Assembly (NCBI GenBank): GCA_007258455.2
Contig: VDFB02047230.1
Span: 152,817,797 to 152,881,796 of the forward strand
Direction: 5' to 3'
Source of the DNA: Sequoia sempervirens
Lineage: Eukaryota; Streptophyta; Pinopsida; Cupressales; Cupressaceae
DNA length: 64,000 nucleotides
The notes beneath the pieces are model-generated. The model saw only the letters and a list, made by a program, of their open reading frames with translations. It was not told the DNA's origin and made no database searches. Below, in pieces: positions 45,309-55,229 of the stretch. A program made the position numbers and the translations under genes. Position 1 is the first letter of the stretch, and every line of letters starts with the position of its first letter.

Positions 45309-48300
45309 ATGAAGATCATTATAGATTCACACAAGAATTGTTTGCCCCATAATATAATAATTATGGAAAACTACAAAATTAGGGCAAGAATATTTATTGC
45401 AAAGAGTAAAGAGTTAGGTTCGATGAAAATAAAAGAATCGTTCTCACTCTCATTTGTCACACTACATTCAAGAAAAAGAAGTCTGAAGTACTCTATGGTG
45501 ATCCTTTCTAAAGAAAAGAAGAGATTCAAGCTTAGAAGAGAATTTGTGATCGACTTCCATTTCATCTCCAAAAGGTATTTATAGAAAAACCTATAAATCT
45601 GTGTACTTGCAATTATGTCTACCACTCTCATAGTTGAAGTCAAAGATAGGCTACACCCTAAGTTAAAATGACATCCATATAAATCAGTAGACATTAATCC
45701 CTTAGGAGAATTTTATTCTATGTTGTATGGTGCTCTACACATCAAAGATATTAGGGCATATGTGCATGCAAACATTGAAGAATTGGGTAGTGTGCAAATA
45801 TTGGAATTATATTCTAATCACATAGTGCAAGAAGATTTTTCTGTGAAACCTAAATTCAAAACCCTAGTGGATAATAAATTTTTGCAATTCATGAAGTTTC
45901 CCATATTTAAGGAGGATGAGCGGGTTCGATACATTCTAAGCAAAGTGCATGATGAATTTATGTGGCTAGATACACTATTGAAAATTACCAAGGAAGCTAT
46001 TTGTGCAGTTACAGGCTTAAATTCTTTTGGCAGACTTCCAGTATTAAAGTCGATAAAGAATGATGATGTCACTAAAGTGACTAGCTCGCATTGGGATAGA
46101 AGGGAAATGACTATAAGTCATATTTCTGAGCTTGATGTAATATTTGCATCCATGATCATAGGGTATAAGATTTACCATTTGAGCTAGGAAAATTTTGTGT
46201 CTGGCACTACTATTTATGCAGCATATGAGATGATAAAACAAAATGTGGATTATGATCTATGTGAAGTACTCAGAGGGAAACTCTTGGAGAATCTAACAAA
46301 AATCAAGGACAAAAAGAATGTGTTCAAGTTCAAAAACTTGTTAATCTACCTGTACTTTTACTTCTCAGGTGAGGTATCAGGAATTGGAAAAGTTCAATGG
46401 AGAAATGATGTTCTGGTAGCAGTAAAAATTTGGGACATGCTATGTAGTCTTGGTGACCGAGTGACCAACAACACAATTCTATGGGGTAATTTCAAAAACT
46501 TTCAAAAATAGATGCAGGTCAGAGAGAGGATCCCTGAAGCTATAGTGGAATAGTATAAATATTCTATATGCTTCATGGTAGACATTGATCAATGTCACAT
46601 GGAAGAGGTTGATCCAAGAACAGTTTGGATCATGCCTATGGGCTATGAAGTGGATGAAAATATACTAAGGATGTATTTAGAACATCTACTGAATTCTCCA
46701 CTGGATCCTAATGAAGAAAGGTGTGGCAGCCTTCAAGTACATTCAAAATTGTGGAATTCTGTGTCAATAATCAAAAGGGTAAGAAAGGAAACATAAATTC
46801 TTGCAAAGTGAATGGGTCTTCCAGTTAAAAATTTGAAAGAAATCAGAAGGAAAAGAGATGAAGTTGAAATAGAAAAGGAGAATAAAAAGGAAACAACAAT
46901 TGGTCTAGGAAGATCTACTCCTAACACCAGAACAACCAGGAGTTCCCCTGCAACTCAGCCAAACAAGGCTGAAGCCTCCAGTAGAAGAAAGAAAAACAAA
47001 ATCTCAAGGACCTATAAAGCTACATCCACAGATGAAGAAGAAGAGACATACTCAGAAGAAACAGTAAGATAATTGAAGGTAACTAGGACCCATGCGGTCA
47101 AGCTGAACAAAAGGAAGCCTTCTGAAAAAAGTGAAGAAGCCCAGAAGAAGCCCAAAATTGAAAAACCGAGCATGTCAGTGGAGGAAGTTGAAAATGTAGC
47201 AGTAGTTGATGGTAATCTCAAGCCACTCTGTAATCTATATGAGCTCTTTGATGATTCTGTTAAGAAGACTCTCGAGGAAGCTGCCGTTAAGAATTTGAAT
47301 GTTTTCAATAAAACTCTAGTTGAAATCATGTCTAGCTTTCCCACAAGCCTATAGAATTATTTGGAATCAAGAAGGGTGAGTGCTAGAACAGAGGAAGAAA
47401 ACATGAGGAAAAGAGTTCTTTCTGACTTGTCCTCAAAAATGGGAATTGAAGAAATGGATCTACTTCTTCTAAAAGTTAAAAAGGAATTCAGAACCAAGTC
47501 AAGAATAAATAAACTCATGATTGGTGACATTGATGTTGTTATGAGTGAGACTAAGACAATTCTGGAAGAGTTCTTGTGAAAAGAGAAGGTAAGTATTGAG
47601 GAAGTCAATATTGAACAGGCTCAAAGTCATGAGGAAGTGAATGTGGAAGTGAATAAGTAAGGAGAAGGAAATGAAAATGAGGAGAATATGAACATAACTG
47701 ATCCTCCAATATTTGAAGATATTTTGACTTCTCCCAATGTTGAAACCACTGAGACACCTATTGTGACTAAAGTCCAAAGTGAGGAGATTGTTGAAGAGAA
47801 AGAAGTATCTGGTGAAGAAAAAGTATTCCCAAAAGTGATTCAGGAAGCTCAATCTAAGATTGACAAGGGAAAGAATCAAGAAATTAGTCCAAAAAGGGTA
47901 ACAGAATCTCTGTTGGAGCATGAGGTAGAATCAAATTTTGAGTTTGATGAGAGTTCAATCAACTTATCCACCTTATCTCCAATCCAGATGCTGAAAGTTG
48001 CTAAAATGGCTCAAGATAAAGCCAATGAGAAAATATTGAAATCTCACATTGAAGATAGTGAGCAGCTAAAACTCGCTTCTAGAGTTTTTTAGAAATTGAT
48101 GCCTACCCATATTATGGATCCATCTAGATCCTCCTCTGGTGAGTTGAAAATATTAATAAGCTCTGTAGATTTTCATTTCAAGTATTTTGAGGTTTTAGCT
48201 CGGATTCAACTACAAAAGGAATTTAAGGAGGAAAGAATTGGAAGCCTAATCAAATTAATTTCCAAGGACAAGAATCTGCTAGCAACTTGCATACAAAATA

Positions 48301-48764
48301 TCCAAGGTGCTATAATTGAAGGAGGAAATGTGTACAAATCCTACATAATCTTGTCAAAACTTATTGAGGAAAATGAGAAAAAGATCAAATATATTGAACA
48401 ATAGTTGGCTATTATTTCCAATGCATTTGATCCTTTGATTAGTAGTGTGTGTTATCAGGATAGCCAGGTAATATATTTTCTTGACCAATTAAAGACTCTA
48501 AAGTTTTAAAATGAAAGGGTTATTAGTAGAGTAAGTTAACTCAGGGGGTTGATAAGTCCAAAAATTGAGATGATGGCGAATGCTCTGAAAGAAAAAAAAA
48601 AAAGTATTGTGATTGCTCCTGATCCTATAAGTTTGGAAGTTGCAGAAACCTTGTCTTATCTTCTCTATGGCCGTATTACAATTTTGGAGAGTTTGAGGAG
48701 TATCTGGGATTCAAACTTAGGAGGACTAAAGATTGTCTTTGCAGACATCTTCAAATTTTTGTAA
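45309..48764 (+). pseudogene. N1 ORF2: unrecognised protein, one frame of about 1150 codons
   Basis: All open pieces from 45309 to 48764 (45720-46187, 46197-46511, 46575-46796, 46812-47072, 47073-47354, 47361-47579, 47688-48092, 48096-48404, 48549-48764) lie in the same frame. About 15 in-frame stops interrupt it, and I see no frameshift. The first third is globular (KITKEAICAVTGLNSFG, SGTTIYAAYEMIKQNVD, GKLLENLTKIKDKKNVF, VQWRNDVLVAVKIWDML). The middle is Lys/Glu/Ser-rich and probably disordered (46812-47130). The rest is coiled-coil-like. N2 has a homologue. No catalytic motif is evident. Many stops fit C-to-T changes of Gln codons. Confidence 0.7.
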
Positions 48765-48931
48765 TTCTCTGGATATACTTTTACAACTTTTGCAATTTTT
48801 ATTTTCCCAATTTTGTCATTGATGTCAAAGGGGAAGAGTGTGATGTGAATAATGAATTAATATTCTTAAGGGGAGTAACATTTTGTAGTGGTGCAATATT
48901 TTGTATTTTGGTAGTATGCTTATCAGTTTCG

Positions 48932-48957
48932 ACACTTAGTCATTTTTCACTAAGTGT
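48932..48957 (+). other. N1 stem-loop just upstream of the PPT
   Basis: Perfect 9-base arms ACACTTAGT / ACTAAGTGT around CATTTTTC, 13 bases before the PPT. The arms are identical in N2 (25041-25067). Confidence 0.85.
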
Positions 48958-48970
48958 TGCCATCAATTCC

Positions 48971-48982
48971 AAAGGGGGAGAT
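48971..48982 (+). other. N1 polypurine tract
   Basis: AAAGGGGGAGAT right before the 3' LTR. Confidence 0.9.
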
Positions 48983-50079
48983 TGTTGGCATCTGGTTTAA
49001 GTGGACATGGTTTTTGGCTTCTAGAGTTGTCATTTTGATCCACAGTTATGCATTCAATCATCCAACAAATAAAACGCAAAACTGTGTGTTACTGGCAGTG
49101 TACTCATGGAACAGGGTATCTAGTTTGATAGTTTCACCAGATCATCATTTTGTGTTGTGGATCACTGAAATTGTTTCTTAAGCATATGGAGCATCTTATC
49201 ATTGAATCTCGTAATGTTGCTTTTGTGGCCATGAGGTTTTGAAGGTCCAGTAGGACATTTTTTATCTATTTGCTTAATAGATTCGACTTAGTGTAAATGG
49301 TGTGTAGCAGATGTATAAAGTCAAATTATTTTAATTATCTTCAAGTTCAAATGTTTAATTATTGGTCATATCTATTGTGTAGCTGACTTGTTTGGATACG
49401 CATAAAAATTATTTATGTTTTGGGCTGACAAGTTGCAAATATTATTAAGTTTTGTTGAGCCGACCTGTGGCAATTAATTCTTGGTGAGCGAATATATTTA
49501 GATGATCAGTCACATGATTTGGATGGATGAAGAAGTTGTGCATGTGTGTGTTGTGAAAGTATAAGGTGTATTTAAGCGATATCATGCACAATTTCACTTG
49601 CACATAAAGATTTTGTGTGCAAATTTGAGAAGAACAAAGAAGAAGTTCAATATTAGTCTTTAGGAAAAAAGTTCGACATTAGAGCTAAACTGGAACTACA
49701 ATCATGCATTGGTAGATGCTATCTATTCAATTCATTTTCTTTTGGATCAATTCCAAACTACTATAATGGTAGTGAGCCCCCATCTTTTGATCAGTGAGCT
49801 CTAGGCAGTGAGCCTGAATGCAAGTGCATTCCCATTTTGTAATACTTCTTTTGAGTATACTCAAAACTTATTGTGGATTGGCCATCCACCATGGTTTTTC
49901 CCTTTACAAGGTTTCCACGTAAAAAAAAACCTTGTTTTATGGTTGTGTGGTTTCTTGTTTTATATTTCTACATATTAATTTTGATTAAATGTGTTAAGTG
50001 GAATAGAGATAAGGATAAAAGAATTAAATTTTGTAGAAAACTGATTCACCCCCCCTCTCAGTGTTGCTTGTTTCCAACA
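48983..50079 (+). repeat. N1 3' LTR
   Basis: 1097 bp, TGTTGG...CCAACA, with the palindrome at 49816-49831. Its last 588 bp recur at 1-586 in block A. Confidence 0.93.
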
Positions 50080-50084
50080 TCATT

Positions 50085-51250
50085 GAAATTTTTTGGCTCA
50101 ATCTTGGAAATCGGGCAATACTCTTCTGCAATCCTTCTTCTATTCTATACACCTTTATTCTTGTCTCCTATAATTTGATTTTCAAAATGATTCAATCTCA
50201 CATACCTCAGAGTTTTAGAATTCACTCCACTTCTAGTTATTATGTTCTTTCTTCTTCACTTCCATTTATCTCTCCTTCTTGACTTTCTTGATTTATAGGA
50301 ATGATTTGAGCTTGATTATGTGTTTGATTATTCTTCCCTTTGTTTGTACTAACTTGCTGATCATCTGAATCATATCCACAATATCTAGATGATCTATCAA
50401 AATCCTCATCAACTCTGACATTTGCACTTTCAACCATTTTTCTTAATATTATTTTATAGCACCAGTAAGCCTTTCTCTTGGTAGATTAATCTAGAAATAT
50501 TCCTTCATTGCTCCTTGCATCAAAATTTCCTATGTCCTCATATCTCTTAATGTAGCATTTTCTTCCAAAAATCTTGAAATATTTAACAGTAGGTTTATAA
50601 CCAAACCATAGCTCAAAAGGAGTCTCACCAGAAATACCATTAACATTTACCTAATTTAAAGTGTACATAACAATGTTTACAACTTCTCTCCAATAGATGT
50701 GAGACACATTTCCTTCAATCATCATTGTTCTAACAAAATCCATAATTGTTTTGTTCTTTCTCTCGACAACTCCATTCTATTGAGGTGTTCGGGGAGCAAA
50801 AAACTGTCTCTTGATTCCATGCTCTTCACAAAAGGAATCGAACTCCCTGGAGGTGAACTCACCACCTCTGTCTGACCTTAGGCATTTAATCTTTAGACCT
50901 TTCTCATTCTCTACCATAGCTTTGAAACTTTTGAACTTCTCTAATGCTTCACATTTTTCTTTTAATAAAGCAACCCATATTATCGTGGAGTAATCATCAA
51001 TAAGTAGCATAAAATACCTTTCTCCTTGTAGACTTTTGATTCTAGAGGGACCACATAGATCAGTATGCACTAGCTTCATTACTCCATTAGAATGATGCTT
51101 TTTACTCTGAAAAGAGACTCTAGTCTGTTTACCCATCTGGCATTTCTTGCATATTGTATTATTAGGTTTTACTAGCTTAGGTAGATTGCTTACTGCTTAA
51201 ATGGAACTTACCTTGACAATGTTATCAAAATTCACATGACACAACCTCCT
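50085..51250 (-). pseudogene. Copia integrase (C2)
   Basis: Minus ORF 50777-51136: VSFQSKKHHSNGVMKL, HTDLCGP (first Asp), LLIDDYSTIIWV, LRSDRGGEF (second Asp), and a PRTPQ end before a TAG (50777-50779) in the PQQNG motif. Downstream, VERKNKT supplies the catalytic Glu, then SGETPFELWFGYKP. 50240-50437 is the acidic linker before RT. The C-terminal part is more damaged than the block A copy at 750-1250. N1 entered at 50080-50084. Confidence 0.9.
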
Positions 51251-51259
51251 ATGCCATAA

Positions 51260-51655
51260 CTAGCTTTCATCTTCTTGGGAAATTAAACAACTTACATTAC
51301 CAACACTTAGGTGAAAAATATTACCTCTTGTCTTTGTACCTGAAGCAATCATATTTCCAGAGCTTCCAAGTATCCTGCATCTTCCATCTTTGAACTGAAG
51401 ATCATAACCCTTGTCCATCATTTGTCTGACACTCAACAAGTTATGCTTTAAGCCTTCAACATAAAGGACATCATCAGTGTTATGTTTACCACCAAGACAA
51501 ATAGATCCTCTACCATGGATCACACCAACATTGTTATCTCTGAATCTTACAACCCCACCATCATATTTCTCTAGACTTACAAATTTTCTTTTATTACCAG
51601 TCATATGATGTGAGCATCCATTGTCAATAACCCACTCATCCTTCTCTTCAATTCA
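51260..51655 (-). pseudogene. Copia protease region (C2)
   Basis: On minus, WVIDNGCSHHMTGNKRKF (about 51590-51645) is the protease active-site region, in which DSG has become DNG. The 51260-51604 frame continues with GRGSICLGGKHNTDDVLYV and HNLLSVRQMMDKG, typical of Copia proteases. The block A copy has lost this whole region. Confidence 0.85.
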
Positions 51656-52695
51656 GGTTGCAAGAGCTTTCTCAACTTTAGCAGATTCAATAGCCACTAG
51701 ACCATTTTCCTTGATAGCGATGAAAACCCATTCATCTTCATTTCCATTTTCTTTATTAGATTCTTCATCAGTCACACCTTCAGCAAAATAACACTTCTTT
51801 TCGAATCTAGGTTTGTAGGGCTTAGACATAGGAACTCTTTCAGGACACTTTGAAGCAAAATGACCTATTTTATTGCAAGAGAAACATTTAATAGGAAAAA
51901 TTCCTTTATACTTACCTTGTCCTCTGCCTTCTTTCTTCACAATCAATGCTTCCATCTCTTCAACCTCTCTTTTTTCTTCTTCAAGTTGTTTCATCTCTTT
52001 CTCATATTTGAATATATGTCTAGAAATTTCTCTCGAATCATATATTTTCATGTTTCTTCTAGATACAAAAGCTTAAACGCAGATTCAATCTTAGGTGCAG
52101 AATCACCAAATTCACTTAATTCAAAGGCAACAAGTTTACCAATCAACATATCCCTTGTCACATTTGTTACCAATATAAATTCTTCAATAGCATGAGCTTT
52201 TGATTTATAGGAAGGAGGCAATGATCTGATCACCTTAGCTACAATTTCTTGTTCATCCAAGGTACCACCGACACATCTAATACCCATCATAATTTCATTT
52301 ACTCTTTGCATAAAAGAAGAAATATTTGCATCTTCACCCATCTTCAAATTTTCATATTTTCCTTTCAAACTCTATAGCTTAGATACCTTCACATGTACAT
52401 ATCCTTCATACAAAGTCTCTAGCTTCATCCACATCTCATGAGCTATATTCAAATCTATCAAATTTGTCATTTTTGAATCTATTAAGGCACTTAGGAAAGC
52501 TTCCATAGCCTTGATATTATTCTCAGCATCTGTAATCTCATCAAGAGTGGAAGGACCATTCTGAGGAATATTATATTTGTTCTTTGTAATCTTCTAGAAG
52601 TGTTCACTTAAACATCTCAAATGACATTCCATTATGGTTTTCCATAGTGAGTGGTTTGTTCCATCAAATCTAGGGTTGTCCTTATATGATGACAT
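51653..52695 (-). pseudogene. Copia gag (C2)
   Basis: Start ATG near 52695 (MSSYK). The UBN2 gag core spans 52048-52690 (KYENLKMGEDANISSFMQR, LDEQEIVAKVIRSLPPSYK). A frameshift near 52050 is followed by 51653-52051, with a Glu-rich segment (KQLEEEKREVEEMEALIV) and an intact zinc knuckle CFSCNKIGHFASKC. Stops near 52370 and 52590 break the front part. Confidence 0.87.
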
Positions 52696-52737
52696 CACAA
52701 ATCACCTCAAGCTTTTAAACTTCTTCAGAGGAACTGA

Positions 52738-52749
52738 CTTTGATACCAA
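52738..52749 (-). other. C2 primer-binding site
   Basis: On minus TTGGTATCAAAG follows the LTR end. It is close to the tRNA-Met site with substitutions. Confidence 0.75.
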
Positions 52750-52750
52750 T

Positions 52751-53968
52751 TGTTGGAAAAAAAAGGACAAACAACTGAGAAGGGCTTTGAATCAGTTGTC
52801 AGATTATTTAAACTTTTCAATCTTAACTCAAACTTAACCCAATTTCAGATCTGATGCATGAACAATAGACCATAAACAATCGACATGTCAGAAACACAAA
52901 GAACACCAAGACTTTTACATGGAAACCCTGTTAGGGGAAAAACCATGGCGGATGTTAGTCCACAAGATTATAACCTGTTAAAATTATAAGAATAATAATG
53001 GGAATGCACATGCATTCAGGTACACTACCTAGAGCTCACTGCTCAAATACAAAAGGGCTCACTACCCAAGAAAGAGAAATACGGATTAGATCCGCAGGGT
53101 ATGAACTGAGAAAATAGCTTCTTCAAAATCCTGATTACAGTTCTGGTTAAGCATAGAAACAATCCTTCACACTCTGCTCTGCAATTGAATGATATTCACA
53201 TATACACACACAGGAGCACACTGAGCACCTTCAATTTGAACAAACAACCACTCTTATATATCCAAAACATGAATTTCATCAACAACTTGGGTGGCCAAAA
53301 TACATATGAAAATATAAAACATATATGTAATGTCAACCCAAATTTACAAATAAAATTTCAATGTGAATCAAGCACCATCGGCCAATAATATATTGTGGCC
53401 CAAAACAACATCCTTTAGTATGCCAAACATTCAAATTTTAATCTCCAAGGATCCACAACACGTTACAACCATGTTGGCCAAGAACATGAAAACCCAAACA
53501 CATATGAGAAAAATCTTTGACCACGAACACACTGATCAACACGGACATGCGACGAAGATAGAGAATGATCTAGAAACATCCAAAAGAAACAAGAACCAAC
53601 ATAGAAATATCCGTAGAAAATGAAATTACTAGAATCATATCAACTTCACTTAGTAATACTAACTAAAACCACAAAAAAAATTGTCAAAACACAACTGTTC
53701 ATAACACGATCAAAACTTCACATGGAGCTCTGAAACTTCCAATGGATAAACTAGATACTCTAAGAAATAAACCTTTTAGTCCAAAACAACTAATATTCAA
53801 CGTACTAAGAAAGACACCTTCATTACCTTCACTATTCCTCTGCCAACCTGCAACATTTTCTTTAACAATTTTCTCAATATCCTTGACATATACAACCTTC
53901 AATACGTCAATGCTAATAGTGTTGACATCAATCACAACCACATATCAGCAACACAACCACAACATCCA
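52751..53968 (-). repeat. C2 5' LTR
   Basis: About 1218 bp, matching 39738-40965. It has the GGAAACCCTGTTAGGGGAAA module at 52921-52940 and the palindrome at 53002-53017. Confidence 0.9.
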
Positions 53969-55220
53969 ACTCTCCATTGATTGAACTCAATGCAGTCATA
54001 AACGTTTTGGTCAATATAGGAATACATTTTTTGAGATGAAGGAAAGTGTGGGAATGAAGAATACCTATATAAATTTGAATTAGTGATCAGTCAACTAGAG
54101 GATGGGTACTTGAATACACTTGAATATTTAATTATTAAAAACATAGTGTAAATTCTTTGTACATTTTCTTGAATAAAAGTTGATTCCATAACTATATGAC
54201 AAAAATATGGCATCCAAGACCACAAACACATAGTAGTGTAAGAAATATAATAATTAACCAACAAATATAGGTGAATTGAGTGTGAAGATCACCATAAAAA
54301 AGGTAATAAAAAGGCCAAACATAAAATACCAGTGGGAAAATAAAAAAGGTAAAGGTACATCATGATGAAAATATTCACATCCTAATTGTCTTCGTTTTAT
54401 CAATATAACAAAATATTAGGAATGAATGGATAAAAAAGTATATTATTCAATAAAGTGTGATAATTCTTACAAACAATAATACATAAATCTAAAAATAAGT
54501 TATGAAGCATGGAATACACTTGCTTTTTAAATATTTGGAGTAGACCATCTACAAATATCCATTGAAGCTTGTCATTGTATAATGGAAGCAACATATTATT
54601 ATTGAAAACTTGAAATTTAAAAATATAATTCTTAATTAGCTTTTTTTTCTTGTGTTTTCATTACATGCTTGAGAGATAAACATCTTAGCATGTTTTGAAG
54701 CACTTTGTTTATTGTAAGGAAATAATATAGGAAAATTTTGGTAAGAACATATTGGAATAATATTTTAATCATTTATAGTTACATCAAATAATTATTCATT
54801 TATTTAAATAATCATTTATAATGCAAATATGGACACCATCAATAAAAAAGATATGTATTAACCAAATAGCCATATAGGAATACATCAATATATGTCGATA
54901 TAAGTATAAAATATATACAAAAACTCTTTATAGGCTTACAGAATGGGCCATATGGGCATACAATGTCACATATATGCAATAAAAAATATGTGTTAAAAAA
55001 TGCCATAGAGGCATACAAAAAATGACCCTAATAAATAGTCATTTCCATCTAGCTGAAGGAAACAAAAAATGGGCATCCTTTGATTGTCATAGGATGGAGA
55101 TGCATATGATGGTGGTCTACTTCAAACTCATTCATTGGACCTCCTGTTTAATTATTCATGGAGCTACACCTATTACAATAAAAATTATAAACATTTTTAT
55201 ATAGAAATACATTATATAAA
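53969..55220. other. AT-rich flank without a recognised gene
   Basis: The first 551 bp are shared with block A; the rest is unique here. A 16-17-base motif GCCATA(T/G)(A/G)GG(A/C)ATACA occurs at 54869-54885, 54947-54963 and 55002-55018. No coding frame is supported. Confidence 0.6.
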
Positions 55221-55229
55221 ATGAAATAT

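Larger units (their letters stand above)
42832..50079 (+). mobile_element. N1: complete non-autonomous Copia-type LTR element with novel ORF2
   Basis: 7248 bp. The LTRs (42832-43934 and 48983-50079) both start TGTTGG and end CCAACA. A tRNA-Met-type primer site lies at 43937-43948, the PPT at 48971-48982, and the 5-bp duplication TCATT on both sides. The interior carries a coiled-coil/zinc-knuckle gene (43957-45171) and a separate frame of about 1150 codons (45309-48764), but no protease, integrase, RT or RNase H. LTRs differ visibly (about 10% by eye, with indels), so the insertion is not recent. It sits in C2, whose LTR modules it shares. Confidence 0.93.
39738..53968 (-). mobile_element. 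C2: Ty1/Copia element, split by N1
   Basis: Minus orientation: 5' LTR 52751-53968, primer site 52738-52749, gag, protease, integrase (to 50085), [N1 42832-50079], RT/RNase H (42831-41404), PPT 40967-40980, 3' LTR 39738-40965. Without N1 it is about 7.0 kb, a normal Copia length. RT and RNase H pieces share one frame, as do integrase, protease and the distal gag. Damage is therefore mostly stop codons, not frameshifts. I could not find a clear target duplication at the outer ends; the left LTR end is altered (CGTTGG). Confidence 0.9.
49492..54519. repeat. Block B: partner of block A
   Basis: Collinear with 1-4409. It carries 617 bp (51249-51865) absent from block A and continues past the point where block A meets the N gap. 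Confidence 0.9.

Noticed and set aside
47012..47921. Minus ORFs opposite N1 ORF2
   Set aside because: Shadows of the Lys/Glu-rich sense frame; the sense frame is continuous over 3.4 kb and has an N2 homologue.
42832..50079. N1 as an ordinary Copia element with decayed pol
   Set aside because: No RT, RNase H, integrase or protease motif is found in any frame, while ORF2 is a single long frame in the space pol would occupy.
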